A stretch of 32,484 nt of DNA from Flavobacteriaceae bacterium (lineage in GTDB: Bacteria > Bacteroidota > Bacteroidia > Flavobacteriales > Flavobacteriaceae), in the NCBI GenBank assembly GCA_024763015.1, contig JANTGO010000006.1, forward strand, positions 1-32,484. Direction: 5' to 3'. The stretch's first letter is position 1. Each line of letters opens with the position of its first letter. The notes under the pieces were generated by a model. The model was not told the origin of the DNA. It did not search any database and saw nothing but the letters and a program-made list of their open reading frames with translations. Both the position numbers and the translations under genes were made by a program. Of this stretch, positions 25,657 through 32,484 are shown piece after piece.

Positions 25657-26136
25657 ATGAGTTATTTTGGAGATATTTTTGGCGGTATTAGGTCTTTGCT
25701 AACCGGTATGAAAATTACCGGAGGCTATTTTTTCCCATCAATTATTGGACGAAAATATACAATTACACGTCAATACCCCGAAGAACCGGCTGTGGTAGCT
25801 GAAAGATTTAAGGGTGAAGTTGTAATGTGGCACAATGAAAACAACGAACACCGTTGTACCGGTTGTCAGGCTTGTGAAATTGCTTGTCCAAACGGAACGA
25901 TTGAAATTATCTGGGACAGGGTGCTAAATGAAGAAACCGGAAAAAAAGTTAAGGTCATTGACAAACATATCTATCATTTGGGTATGTGTACAATGTGCAA
26001 TTTGTGTATTCAAGCTTGTCCAACCAATGCGATTATGTGGTCGACAAACTTTCATAATGCTACTTTTGACCGTAGTCAATTAACCAAAGTATTAAACCAT
26101 CCCGGATCAAAATTAATGACGGGTGTAGAAGAATAA
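25657..26136 (+). CDS. nuoI: NADH-quinone oxidoreductase subunit I
   Basis: 159 residues with two [4Fe-4S] ferredoxin motifs: Cys67, 70, 73, 77 in 'CTGCQACEIACP' and Cys111, 114, 117, 121 in 'CTMCNLCIQACP'. These hold clusters N6a and N6b, the last relay before NuoB. Since NuoEFG are missing, NuoI is the likely entry point for electrons from an external donor, as proposed for other 11-subunit enzymes. Confidence 0.96.
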   Translation: MSYFGDIFGGIRSLLTGMKITGGYFFPSIIGRKYTITRQYPEEPAVVAERFKGEVVMWHNENNEHRCTGCQACEIACPNGTIEIIWDRVLNEETGKKVKVIDKHIYHLGMCTMCNLCIQACPTNAIMWSTNFHNATFDRSQLTKVLNHPGSKLMTGVEE

Positions 26137-26143
26137 AAAAATT

Positions 26144-26674
26144 ATGGAAAGAATTATATTTTACTTATTGGCAATTTTTATTGTTGTTTTTGCACTTTTG
26201 AGTGTAACTACAAAAAAGTTATATAGAGCAGCCATCTACTTATTGTTTGTGCTTTTATCTATTTCCGGCATATATTTCCTATTGGAATATAACTTTATGG
26301 GTGCCGTACAGTTGTCGGTTTATGTCGGTGGTATTATGGTTATTTTGATTTATGCCATTATGATGACTGACAAAATTGAAGGACCTTTGAGAACGATTCC
26401 AACAACTTGGAAAATCGTACCTATAATTGTTACCGTTGCGACAGCTGCTACTGCTATTTATGCAATTGTGACCAATTCGGGCATTCAGAAGGAAAATGTT
26501 GCATCAGTTACAACAGTAGATCAGGTTGGTGAAAAACTTTTGAGCTATGATTCCGGTGGGTTTGTCCTACCCTTTGAGGTTATTTCGGTTTTGCTACTAG
26601 CCGTTATGATTGGTGCTATTGTAATTGCCAAAGCAAAAAAATTAGTAGATCAACAAAAAAATATTAAGTTATGA
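26144..26674 (+). CDS. nuoJ: NADH-quinone oxidoreductase subunit J
   Basis: 176 residues, about five membrane spans. 'LYRAAIYLLFVLLSISGIYFLLEYNFMGAVQLSVYVGGIMVILIYAIMM' (about 25-74) includes the third span, whose pi-bulge helix is part of the proton-coupling path. The end 'FEVISVLLLAVMIGAIVIAKAKK' is typical. Its stop overlaps the nuoK start (ATGA). Confidence 0.94.
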   Translation: MERIIFYLLAIFIVVFALLSVTTKKLYRAAIYLLFVLLSISGIYFLLEYNFMGAVQLSVYVGGIMVILIYAIMMTDKIEGPLRTIPTTWKIVPIIVTVATAATAIYAIVTNSGIQKENVASVTTVDQVGEKLLSYDSGGFVLPFEVISVLLLAVMIGAIVIAKAKKLVDQQKNIKL

Positions 26675-26988
26675 TTGAAGGAGTTACACTAGTAGAAATT
26701 ATGTCGCTGACAACTATTTTGTTTTTTATTGGCGTATATGGTTTTTTGACCCGTACCAATTTAATGGCAATGTTGATGTCTCTAGAATTGATGATTAATG
26801 CAGAAGCTGTGAATTTTGTAAGTATCAATAAATATCTGTCTCCTGCCATATTGCAAGGACAAATTTTTTCCTTGTTTATTATAGCATTGGCAGCGGCCGA
26901 AACAGCTTTAGCTGTCGCGATAATTTTACATTTATTTAGATTGACCAATACCATTGATGTCAAAGAAGTTAAAACTTTGAAGTACTAA
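26671..26988 (+). CDS. nuoK: NADH-quinone oxidoreductase subunit K
   Basis: 105 residues, three spans, related to MrpC. 'GVYGFLTRTNLMAMLMSLELMINAEAVNFV' carries the conserved membrane glutamate in 'MSLELM', and 'FIIALAAAETALAVAIILHLFR' has the second. Both take part in the central proton path. It overlaps nuoJ by four bases. Confidence 0.95.
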   Translation: MIEGVTLVEIMSLTTILFFIGVYGFLTRTNLMAMLMSLELMINAEAVNFVSINKYLSPAILQGQIFSLFIIALAAAETALAVAIILHLFRLTNTIDVKEVKTLKY

Positions 26989-27000
26989 AATATTATAGAC

Positions 27001-28944
27001 ATGAACGAATTTAATTATGTATATCTCATCCCGCTTATTCCACTATTGACCTTTTTGTTTCTAGGTTTTTTTGCTAAAAAAATCAAGGAGCCTATTTCGG
27101 GTTATATCGGTACTGCCAGTTTGGCGACGGTCTTTATTTTGTCTTTATACACGGCTTATAAATACTTTTTTGTAGTCGGATTGGTCGATGGTAAGTACCA
27201 AGCCGTTAGGGTGATGATTAAAGAAGCTTGGCTTAATTTTACAGACAAATTGGCAATCGACGTAGGTATAATAATCGATCCTATTTCGGTAATGATGCTA
27301 ATTGTAGTATCAACGATTTCATTTATGGTGCATATTTACTCTTTGGGATATATGCACGGAGACAATGGTTTTAGCAGATTTTATGCTTATTTGTCCTTGT
27401 TTACATTCTCAATGTTAGGATTAGTTTTGTCTTCCAATTTATTTTTAATTTACGTTTTTTGGGAGTTGGTAGGGGTTTCCTCTTTCCTATTGATTGGTTA
27501 CTATTTTGAAACACCCTCGGCCGTTGCTGCCAGTAAAAAAGCATTTATCGTAACGCGATTTGCTGATATGTTTTTCTTGATTGGTATTTTAATGATTGGT
27601 TATTTTGGGCAAAGTTTCGATTTCCAAACTTTGAACAGCGAAGGAATGATTGAAAAGATTGGGCATATGATTGCCAACAATCAGATTTATTCTTTTATGG
27701 GACTTTCCTTGTTTACTTGGGCACTTATGTTGGTTTATATAGGTGGTATGGGAAAATCGGCTATGTTTCCGTTACACATTTGGTTGCCGGATGCTATGGA
27801 AGGTCCGACACCTGTTTCTGCCTTGATTCATGCCGCTACTATGGTTGTTGCCGGTGTTTATTTGGTGGCTAGATTGTTCCCATTATATTTTCATATCGAA
27901 GATGGATACGCCTTAGGCTTGGTTGCCATAGTCGGAACTTTTTCGGCACTTTTTGCAGCTATTATAGCTTTGACACAAGAAGATATCAAGCGAGTATTGG
28001 CTTTCTCAACCATGTCGCAAATCGGCTATATGATGATGGCACTTGGTGTTTCCAAATACGAAGGTCACGAAGGTTTGGGTTATATGGCAGGTATGTTCCA
28101 CTTGTTTACGCACGCCATGTTCAAAGGATTGTTATTCTTAGGAGCCGGTGCTATTATTCACGCTGTTCATAGCAATTTTATGGACAAAATGGGTGGTTTG
28201 CACAAATATATGCCTATCACCAGTATTACGTTCTTGGTAGCTGCTTTGGCTATATCCGGAATTCCTCCTTTTGCAGGCTTTTTTAGTAAAGATGAAATCT
28301 TGACAGCTGCTTATGAATACAATAAAGTTATTTGGTTTATTGGATTCTTGGTAGCCGGTATGACAGCTTTTTATATGTTCAGATTATATTTTAGAATATT
28401 TTTTAATAAAAAGAAAGAATACGAACACGCACCACATGATGCCCCCTTTAGTATGTCATTCGCATTGATATTTTTAGCTATTTTGGCAACAACGGTAGGA
28501 TTTATTCCTTTCTCCGAATTTGTTACAGCTGACAGAATCCCGTTTCAAAGTCATATAGATTTTGGAGATCCCTTGGTAATTGGTTCTATTTTAATGGCAC
28601 TTTTTGGTATCGGAATCGCTTATATAATGTATTATAAAGAAACAAATTATCCTCAAAAGCTTGCTAAAACTATGGGGGTCGGTTATAAATGGGCAAAAGA
28701 CAAATTTTATATGGACGAATTATACATTTTTGTTACGCATAAAATTATTTTTGATAGAATTTCAAAACCTATTGCTTGGTTTGACCGAAATGTAATAGAT
28801 GGCTTTATGAATTTAATTGGTTTAACGATGGAAAAACTTTCGGATAAAACCAAAGGATTACAATCAGGTCGTTTGCAAGATTACGCTATGTATTTTATCG
28901 GTGGTGTAATTGGTATCATTATGTTAGTTGTATATTTTAAATAA
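27001..28944 (+). CDS. nuoL: NADH-quinone oxidoreductase subunit L (proton-pumping antiporter-like subunit)
   Basis: 647 residues, the normal NuoL length. The Mrp-antiporter-like core has the pumping pair intact: Glu155 in 'FWELVGVSSFLLIGY' and Lys252 in 'GGMGKSAMFPLHIWLPDAMEGPTPVSALIHAATMV'. 'FSTMSQIGYMMMALG' and 'FSKDEIL' follow. The C-terminal ~130 residues contain the long lateral helix and a final span that tie the membrane arm together. It occupies the distal end of the membrane arm. Confidence 0.97.
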   Translation: MNEFNYVYLIPLIPLLTFLFLGFFAKKIKEPISGYIGTASLATVFILSLYTAYKYFFVVGLVDGKYQAVRVMIKEAWLNFTDKLAIDVGIIIDPISVMMLIVVSTISFMVHIYSLGYMHGDNGFSRFYAYLSLFTFSMLGLVLSSNLFLIYVFWELVGVSSFLLIGYYFETPSAVAASKKAFIVTRFADMFFLIGILMIGYFGQSFDFQTLNSEGMIEKIGHMIANNQIYSFMGLSLFTWALMLVYIGGMGKSAMFPLHIWLPDAMEGPTPVSALIHAATMVVAGVYLVARLFPLYFHIEDGYALGLVAIVGTFSALFAAIIALTQEDIKRVLAFSTMSQIGYMMMALGVSKYEGHEGLGYMAGMFHLFTHAMFKGLLFLGAGAIIHAVHSNFMDKMGGLHKYMPITSITFLVAALAISGIPPFAGFFSKDEILTAAYEYNKVIWFIGFLVAGMTAFYMFRLYFRIFFNKKKEYEHAPHDAPFSMSFALIFLAILATTVGFIPFSEFVTADRIPFQSHIDFGDPLVIGSILMALFGIGIAYIMYYKETNYPQKLAKTMGVGYKWAKDKFYMDELYIFVTHKIIFDRISKPIAWFDRNVIDGFMNLIGLTMEKLSDKTKGLQSGRLQDYAMYFIGGVIGIIMLVVYFK

Positions 28945-28997
28945 GTCAATAATTGGGATTTTTAATGTCCTTATAAATGAATAAAATTTTTTAGAAA

Positions 28998-30488
28998 ATG
29001 GATATATTATCTTTATTTGTAGTAGTACCGGTTTTAATTGTTTTGGCAATGGTTTTCTTTGCCAAAGACTTAAAGCGTGCAAGAATAATCGCACTGGTGG
29101 GCATGTTGGTGCAATTGGCTATGTCGGTGAATTTAATTGTAAAATATATGGCCGTAAGAAATGGAGGTGATCACTCCATTATGCTGTTTACTAGGAATAT
29201 TCCTTGGTTTGCCGAATTTAATGCACATTATCACATTGGCGTAGATGGCATTTCCGTCTTAATGATTTTACTGACAACCTTGATTGTTATTGCCGGTATC
29301 TTTGTTTCTTGGAAAATAGATTATTTACCAAAAGAATTTTTTATATCACTCATTGTATTGGCATCCGGTGTTTATGGATTTTTCATTTCGTTGGATTTAT
29401 TTACCATGTTTGTTTTTTACGAAATTGCTGTTATTCCGATGTATCTATTAATCGGTATTTGGGGTAGTGGACCTCGTGAATACGCTGCTATGAAGTTAAC
29501 CTTGATGTTGATGGGCGCTTCTGCCTTGTTATTGGTTGCTTTATTTGGTATTTATTTTTATAGTGGTATGAACGGGCAAACACCAACTTTTGATATTTTG
29601 GAATTATCACAACGACAAATGCCTTTTGATGCACAAAAAATATTTTTTCCATTGGCATTTATCGGCTTTGGAACGATTGGTGCTTTGTTTCCTTTCCATA
29701 CTTGGTCTCCTGATGGTCACGCTTCAGCACCAACAGCCGTTTCAATGCTTCACGCCGGTGTTTTGATGAAATTAGGCGGTTATGGTATTTTTCGTTTTGC
29801 GATGTTTTTAATGCCGGCAGGTGCTTTGTTTTGGCAAGATTTCTTTTTAATTCTTGCGGTTACCGGTGTTACTTACGGTGCACTTTCGGCAATACAACAA
29901 ACGGATTTAAAATATATTAATGCCTATTCATCTGTAAGTCATTTAGGATTGGTGCTTTTTGCGCTTCTCATGATTAACAAAACAGCATGGAACGGGGCGA
30001 TGCTTCAAACGCTTTCACATGGATTTATAACAGCTTTATTCTTTGCATTAATCGGGATGATTTATGGTAGAACACATGTTCGAGATATTACTAAAATGAG
30101 GGGAATGATGCGGATTGTACCATTTCTGGGTGTTGGTTATGTGATTGCTGCCTTGGCAAATTTGGGTTTGCCCGGATTTAGCGGATTTGTCTCAGAGATG
30201 ACCATTTTTGTAGGAGGTTTTTCCAATCATGATTTGTATAAACAAGCTTTAACCGTATTAGCGGTAACTTCTATTGTCGTAACGGCTGTTTATATGTTGC
30301 GTTTGACAGGTAGAATGCTTTTTGGACCGGTTACAAAAATTTACACCAATTTGCCTAGAGCGTTTTGGTATGAAAAAACCGCCATTGCTATTTTGGTTGT
30401 TTTCATGACTTTGATAGGTACTTTGCCTTTCTGGTGGTTACAATTTATCGAAGAAAGTGTCGATAATTTTATCAAACCTTTAATCTAA
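28998..30488 (+). CDS. nuoM: NADH-quinone oxidoreductase subunit M (antiporter-like subunit)
   Basis: 496 residues with about fourteen spans. Glu142 in 'FVFYEIAVIPMYLLIG' is conserved and Lys258 in 'GVLMKLGGYG' corresponds to the central lysine of span 8. At the span-7 site where Escherichia coli NuoM has Lys234 ('AVKMPMVPLHGW'), this protein reads 'GTIGALFPFHTWSPDGH', with Ile227 in the lysine position and Ser/Gly changes in the usual 'WLPDAH'. I believe related Bacteroidota/Chlorobi proteins share this, but that needs checking. The rest fits a functional NuoM. The spacers before and after it (53 bases each) are wider than most in the operon. Confidence 0.95.
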   Translation: MDILSLFVVVPVLIVLAMVFFAKDLKRARIIALVGMLVQLAMSVNLIVKYMAVRNGGDHSIMLFTRNIPWFAEFNAHYHIGVDGISVLMILLTTLIVIAGIFVSWKIDYLPKEFFISLIVLASGVYGFFISLDLFTMFVFYEIAVIPMYLLIGIWGSGPREYAAMKLTLMLMGASALLLVALFGIYFYSGMNGQTPTFDILELSQRQMPFDAQKIFFPLAFIGFGTIGALFPFHTWSPDGHASAPTAVSMLHAGVLMKLGGYGIFRFAMFLMPAGALFWQDFFLILAVTGVTYGALSAIQQTDLKYINAYSSVSHLGLVLFALLMINKTAWNGAMLQTLSHGFITALFFALIGMIYGRTHVRDITKMRGMMRIVPFLGVGYVIAALANLGLPGFSGFVSEMTIFVGGFSNHDLYKQALTVLAVTSIVVTAVYMLRLTGRMLFGPVTKIYTNLPRAFWYEKTAIAILVVFMTLIGTLPFWWLQFIEESVDNFIKPLI

Positions 30489-30541
30489 CAAATGATATTA
30501 AGAAACCTTTTGGTTTTTATAAATTATAAAAAATATAAGAA

Positions 30542-31966
30542 ATGAATTTAGATACTTTTATGTTAATGAGGGACGAAATCGTACTGACGGGCATACTGCT
30601 TATTTTGCTTATAGCCGAGGTCTTGTGGTCGCCTAAAAATAAAAAAGGATTGATATATTTGGGACTGTTGTTATTTGCAGGATATACCCTTCAATCTTTT
30701 TTCTCTATGGGTACCGGAAGTTTGTTTGGTGGAAGTTTTAAAGCCTATCCGTTGGTCAATTTTTTCAAAGCAAGTTTAGCCTTTGGGGTTATGGTCATCC
30801 TGTTACAATCTGTTGAATGGATTAAGCAAAAATTATTGCCTAATGATTTTTCTGCAGAATTTTTTATACTGATTTTTGCTTCATTATTAGGCATCAATTT
30901 TATGGTTTCTTCCGGAGATTTCCTCATTTTTTACATAGGATTAGAGTTGGCTACCATGCCCGTTATTGCTCTTACAGCATTTGAGTTTTATAACCACAGA
31001 TCTGTTGAAGCAGGCGTGAAATATATAATGTTGGCTTCGGTTTCTTCTGCCATTTTATTATTCGGCGTTTCCTTAGTCTATGCAACGGCTGGAAGTATCT
31101 TTTTTGACGATATCAAAGGTGCTTTGCAGTTACCACTGTTAGAAATTATTGGTTTGGTCATGATTTTTACGGGTATTGCATTTAAGATTTCATTGGTACC
31201 TTTTCATTTTTGGGCAGCAGATGTTTACGAAGGTGCACCTACGGTTGTGTCAAATTATTTGTCTGTTATCTCAAAAGCGGGGGCTGTATATGTGTTGATG
31301 ACCTTGCTCTTTATCACTTTCAGGGTTTTTGAAACTGAGTGGAACTGGATAATGTACGGAATAGCGATTTTGACCATGTTTGTCGGAAATATTTTTGCAT
31401 TGCGTCAACAAAATATGAAGCGCTTCCTTGCTTTTTCATCCATTGCACAAGCCGGTTTTATACTATTGGCTATGCTGTCTAATGACCAAATGGGGGTAAA
31501 AGCAATTATTTATTTCTTGTTGATTTATATATTTTCAAATATCGCTGCATTTGGTGTGGTACACATTATTTCACTCAAAACAGGTAAGGAAAATATCGAT
31601 GATTATAACGGTTTGTACACCAGTAATCCTAAACTGAGTTTGGCACTTATGATTGCTTTATTCTCTCTTGCAGGGATTCCACCGGTTTCCGGATTTTTTG
31701 CGAAATTCTTTTTGTATGCCGCTGCCGCAAGCAAAGGTTACTACGTATTAATATTTATAGCTGTGTTGAATGTAACCATTTCGTTATACTATTATTTATT
31801 GCCAATACGTGCTGCTTTTTTGCGTAGAAACGAACATCCGATTCCTTATTTTAAAATCGATATTTTTAGTAAAATAGCTTTGGTAATTGTGATGGTTGGC
31901 TTAATGGTTTTAGGCCTTTACAGTGGTGTATTCTCATATATTTCATCGATCAGCAACATATTTTAA
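30542..31966 (+). CDS. nuoN: NADH-quinone oxidoreductase subunit N (antiporter-like subunit)
   Basis: 474 residues, fourteen-span type. The conserved pumping residues are present: Glu135 in 'YIGLELATMPVIAL' and Lys215 in 'GIAFKISLVPFHFWAADVYEGAPTVVSNYLSVISK'. 'FLAFSSIAQAGFILLAM' and 'LFSLAGIPPVSGFFAKFFLY' are typical. NuoN sits between NuoM and NuoK in the membrane arm. It is the last complex I gene; a small unknown gene follows after 22 bases. Confidence 0.96.
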   Translation: MNLDTFMLMRDEIVLTGILLILLIAEVLWSPKNKKGLIYLGLLLFAGYTLQSFFSMGTGSLFGGSFKAYPLVNFFKASLAFGVMVILLQSVEWIKQKLLPNDFSAEFFILIFASLLGINFMVSSGDFLIFYIGLELATMPVIALTAFEFYNHRSVEAGVKYIMLASVSSAILLFGVSLVYATAGSIFFDDIKGALQLPLLEIIGLVMIFTGIAFKISLVPFHFWAADVYEGAPTVVSNYLSVISKAGAVYVLMTLLFITFRVFETEWNWIMYGIAILTMFVGNIFALRQQNMKRFLAFSSIAQAGFILLAMLSNDQMGVKAIIYFLLIYIFSNIAAFGVVHIISLKTGKENIDDYNGLYTSNPKLSLALMIALFSLAGIPPVSGFFAKFFLYAAAASKGYYVLIFIAVLNVTISLYYYLLPIRAAFLRRNEHPIPYFKIDIFSKIALVIVMVGLMVLGLYSGVFSYISSISNIF

Positions 31967-31988
31967 TTTATAATTTTAATAGACAATT

Positions 31989-32312
31989 ATGGCATTAGCA
32001 GGAAAACATCAGTTTGGAGAAATCGACGGAAAACGCGTAACTTTTGTTGAAAAAGGCGTGGATGAGGAAAGAATGAAGTTCTTGAAATCACTTTTGGAAC
32101 ACAATAAATTTGAGGTGATTGTGGGCGAGAAAAAGAAGAAGTCGGAAGACGAACCAACTTTATACGATATAGGCGTTACCGATTTGGTTTTTAATCCGAC
32201 CATTTGGATATTTGAAAGAAAACTCCTAACAGAAGATGGTAGGAAAGTAAGCCAAGAATACTGGGAACAAAAAGGAACGACAACCAAGCCACAATATTGG
32301 CAAGAAAAGTAA
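31989..32312 (+). CDS. Uncharacterised 107-residue protein at the end of the nuo operon
   Basis: Not recognised. The product is soluble and charged, without signal peptide, span or cysteine. The N-terminal half (GKHQFGEIDGKRVTFVEKGVDEERMKFL in style) looks like a small alpha/beta unit, then a Lys-rich stretch (KKKKSED, ~48-54), then 'LYDIGVTDLVFNPTIWIFERKLLTEDGRKVSQEYWEQKG', rich in aromatic residues. It begins 22 bases after nuoN and ends before a strong terminator, so it is very likely on the nuo transcript. A role in assembly of complex I is possible but is only inferred from position. Confidence 0.75.
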   Translation: MALAGKHQFGEIDGKRVTFVEKGVDEERMKFLKSLLEHNKFEVIVGEKKKKSEDEPTLYDIGVTDLVFNPTIWIFERKLLTEDGRKVSQEYWEQKGTTTKPQYWQEK

Positions 32313-32340
32313 TTTCGTAAGTTTTTATAAAGAAAATAAA

Positions 32341-32371
32341 AACAGAGATGAGACACATCTCTGTTTTTTTT
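32341..32371. terminator. Bidirectional terminator after the nuo operon
   Basis: AACAGAGATG (32341-32350) and CATCTCTGTT (32356-32365) form a perfect 10-bp stem with loop AGACA; T-runs follow on the plus side (to 32371) and, read on the minus strand, on the other side as well. It fits convergent transcription. Confidence 0.85.
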
Positions 32372-32428
32372 ATTTTAGAATAGTAGCTCTTTTTTCTATT
32401 GTTTTTTTACTCTCCTGTTTTCATAAAA

Positions 32429-32484
32429 TTAATAACCTAAATATTTATGCTTGTCAATTTTATTGATTCTACTAGGTTGATTGA
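32429..32484 (-). CDS. Possible C-terminal end of a converging gene (cut by window edge)
   Basis: On the minus strand one frame is open from the window edge and stops at 32431-32429, encoding an 18-residue tail ending NKIDKHKYLGY. A basic, protein-like tail next to a bidirectional terminator supports a real converging gene, but 18 residues are too few to identify it. Confidence 0.35.
   Translation of the reverse strand, partial: NQPSRINKIDKHKYLGY

Overview
The window reads as an ordinary chromosomal stretch of an AT-rich member of the Bacteroidota, most likely near the Flavobacteriales. The reasons are a C-terminal type IX secretion sorting domain, promoter elements of the TAnnTTTG type, the near absence of Shine-Dalgarno sequences, a DUF3467 gene directly after rpoC, and palindromic GTAGAGACG-type intergenic repeats. 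The assignment to phylum is firm; order and genus are inference.

Layout. Positions 1-1540: the 5' part of a secreted lipoprotein gene on the minus strand (it runs off the window edge), then a 675-base gene-free interval with two long, strongly self-complementary segments. One of these has a promoter-like element before it and a clear intrinsic terminator after it. 1540-3091: a GNAT acetyltransferase and an OmpA-domain protein. 3177-6832: a translation cluster, rpsU - xerC - hpf - tRNA-Thr(TGT) - tRNA-Tyr(GTA) - tRNA-Gly(TCC) - tRNA-Thr(GGT) - tuf - tRNA-Trp(CCA). 6872-18469: secE-nusG-rplK-rplA-rplJ-rplL-rpoB-rpoC plus a DUF3467 gene, closed by a strong terminator. 18550-21577, minus strand: a secreted T9SS cargo protein and the lipoprotein flavin transferase ApbE, separated by two kinds of palindromic repeat. 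21906-32312: an eleven-gene complex I operon, nuoA-B-C-D-H-I-J-K-L-M-N, without nuoE, nuoF and nuoG, followed by a small unrecognised gene and a bidirectional terminator. The last 56 bases may hold the end of a converging gene.

How the parts work together. The left half is the core gene-expression machinery: ribosomal proteins, elongation factor, tRNAs that feed it, the Sec translocase subunit, NusG and the two large RNA polymerase subunits. The right half encodes the membrane and connecting arms of a proton-pumping quinone reductase that lacks its NADH-oxidising module, so its electron donor must be a ferredoxin-like protein or be encoded elsewhere.

I found no phage, IS transposase, CRISPR array, toxin-antitoxin pair or defence island. 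The observations most worth checking are the two rod-like RNA candidates at 976-1354, the single strong Shine-Dalgarno (on rpsU), the missing transmembrane lysine in NuoM, the EFG-less complex I, the stacked hairpins before rpoB, and the intergenic repeat elements.
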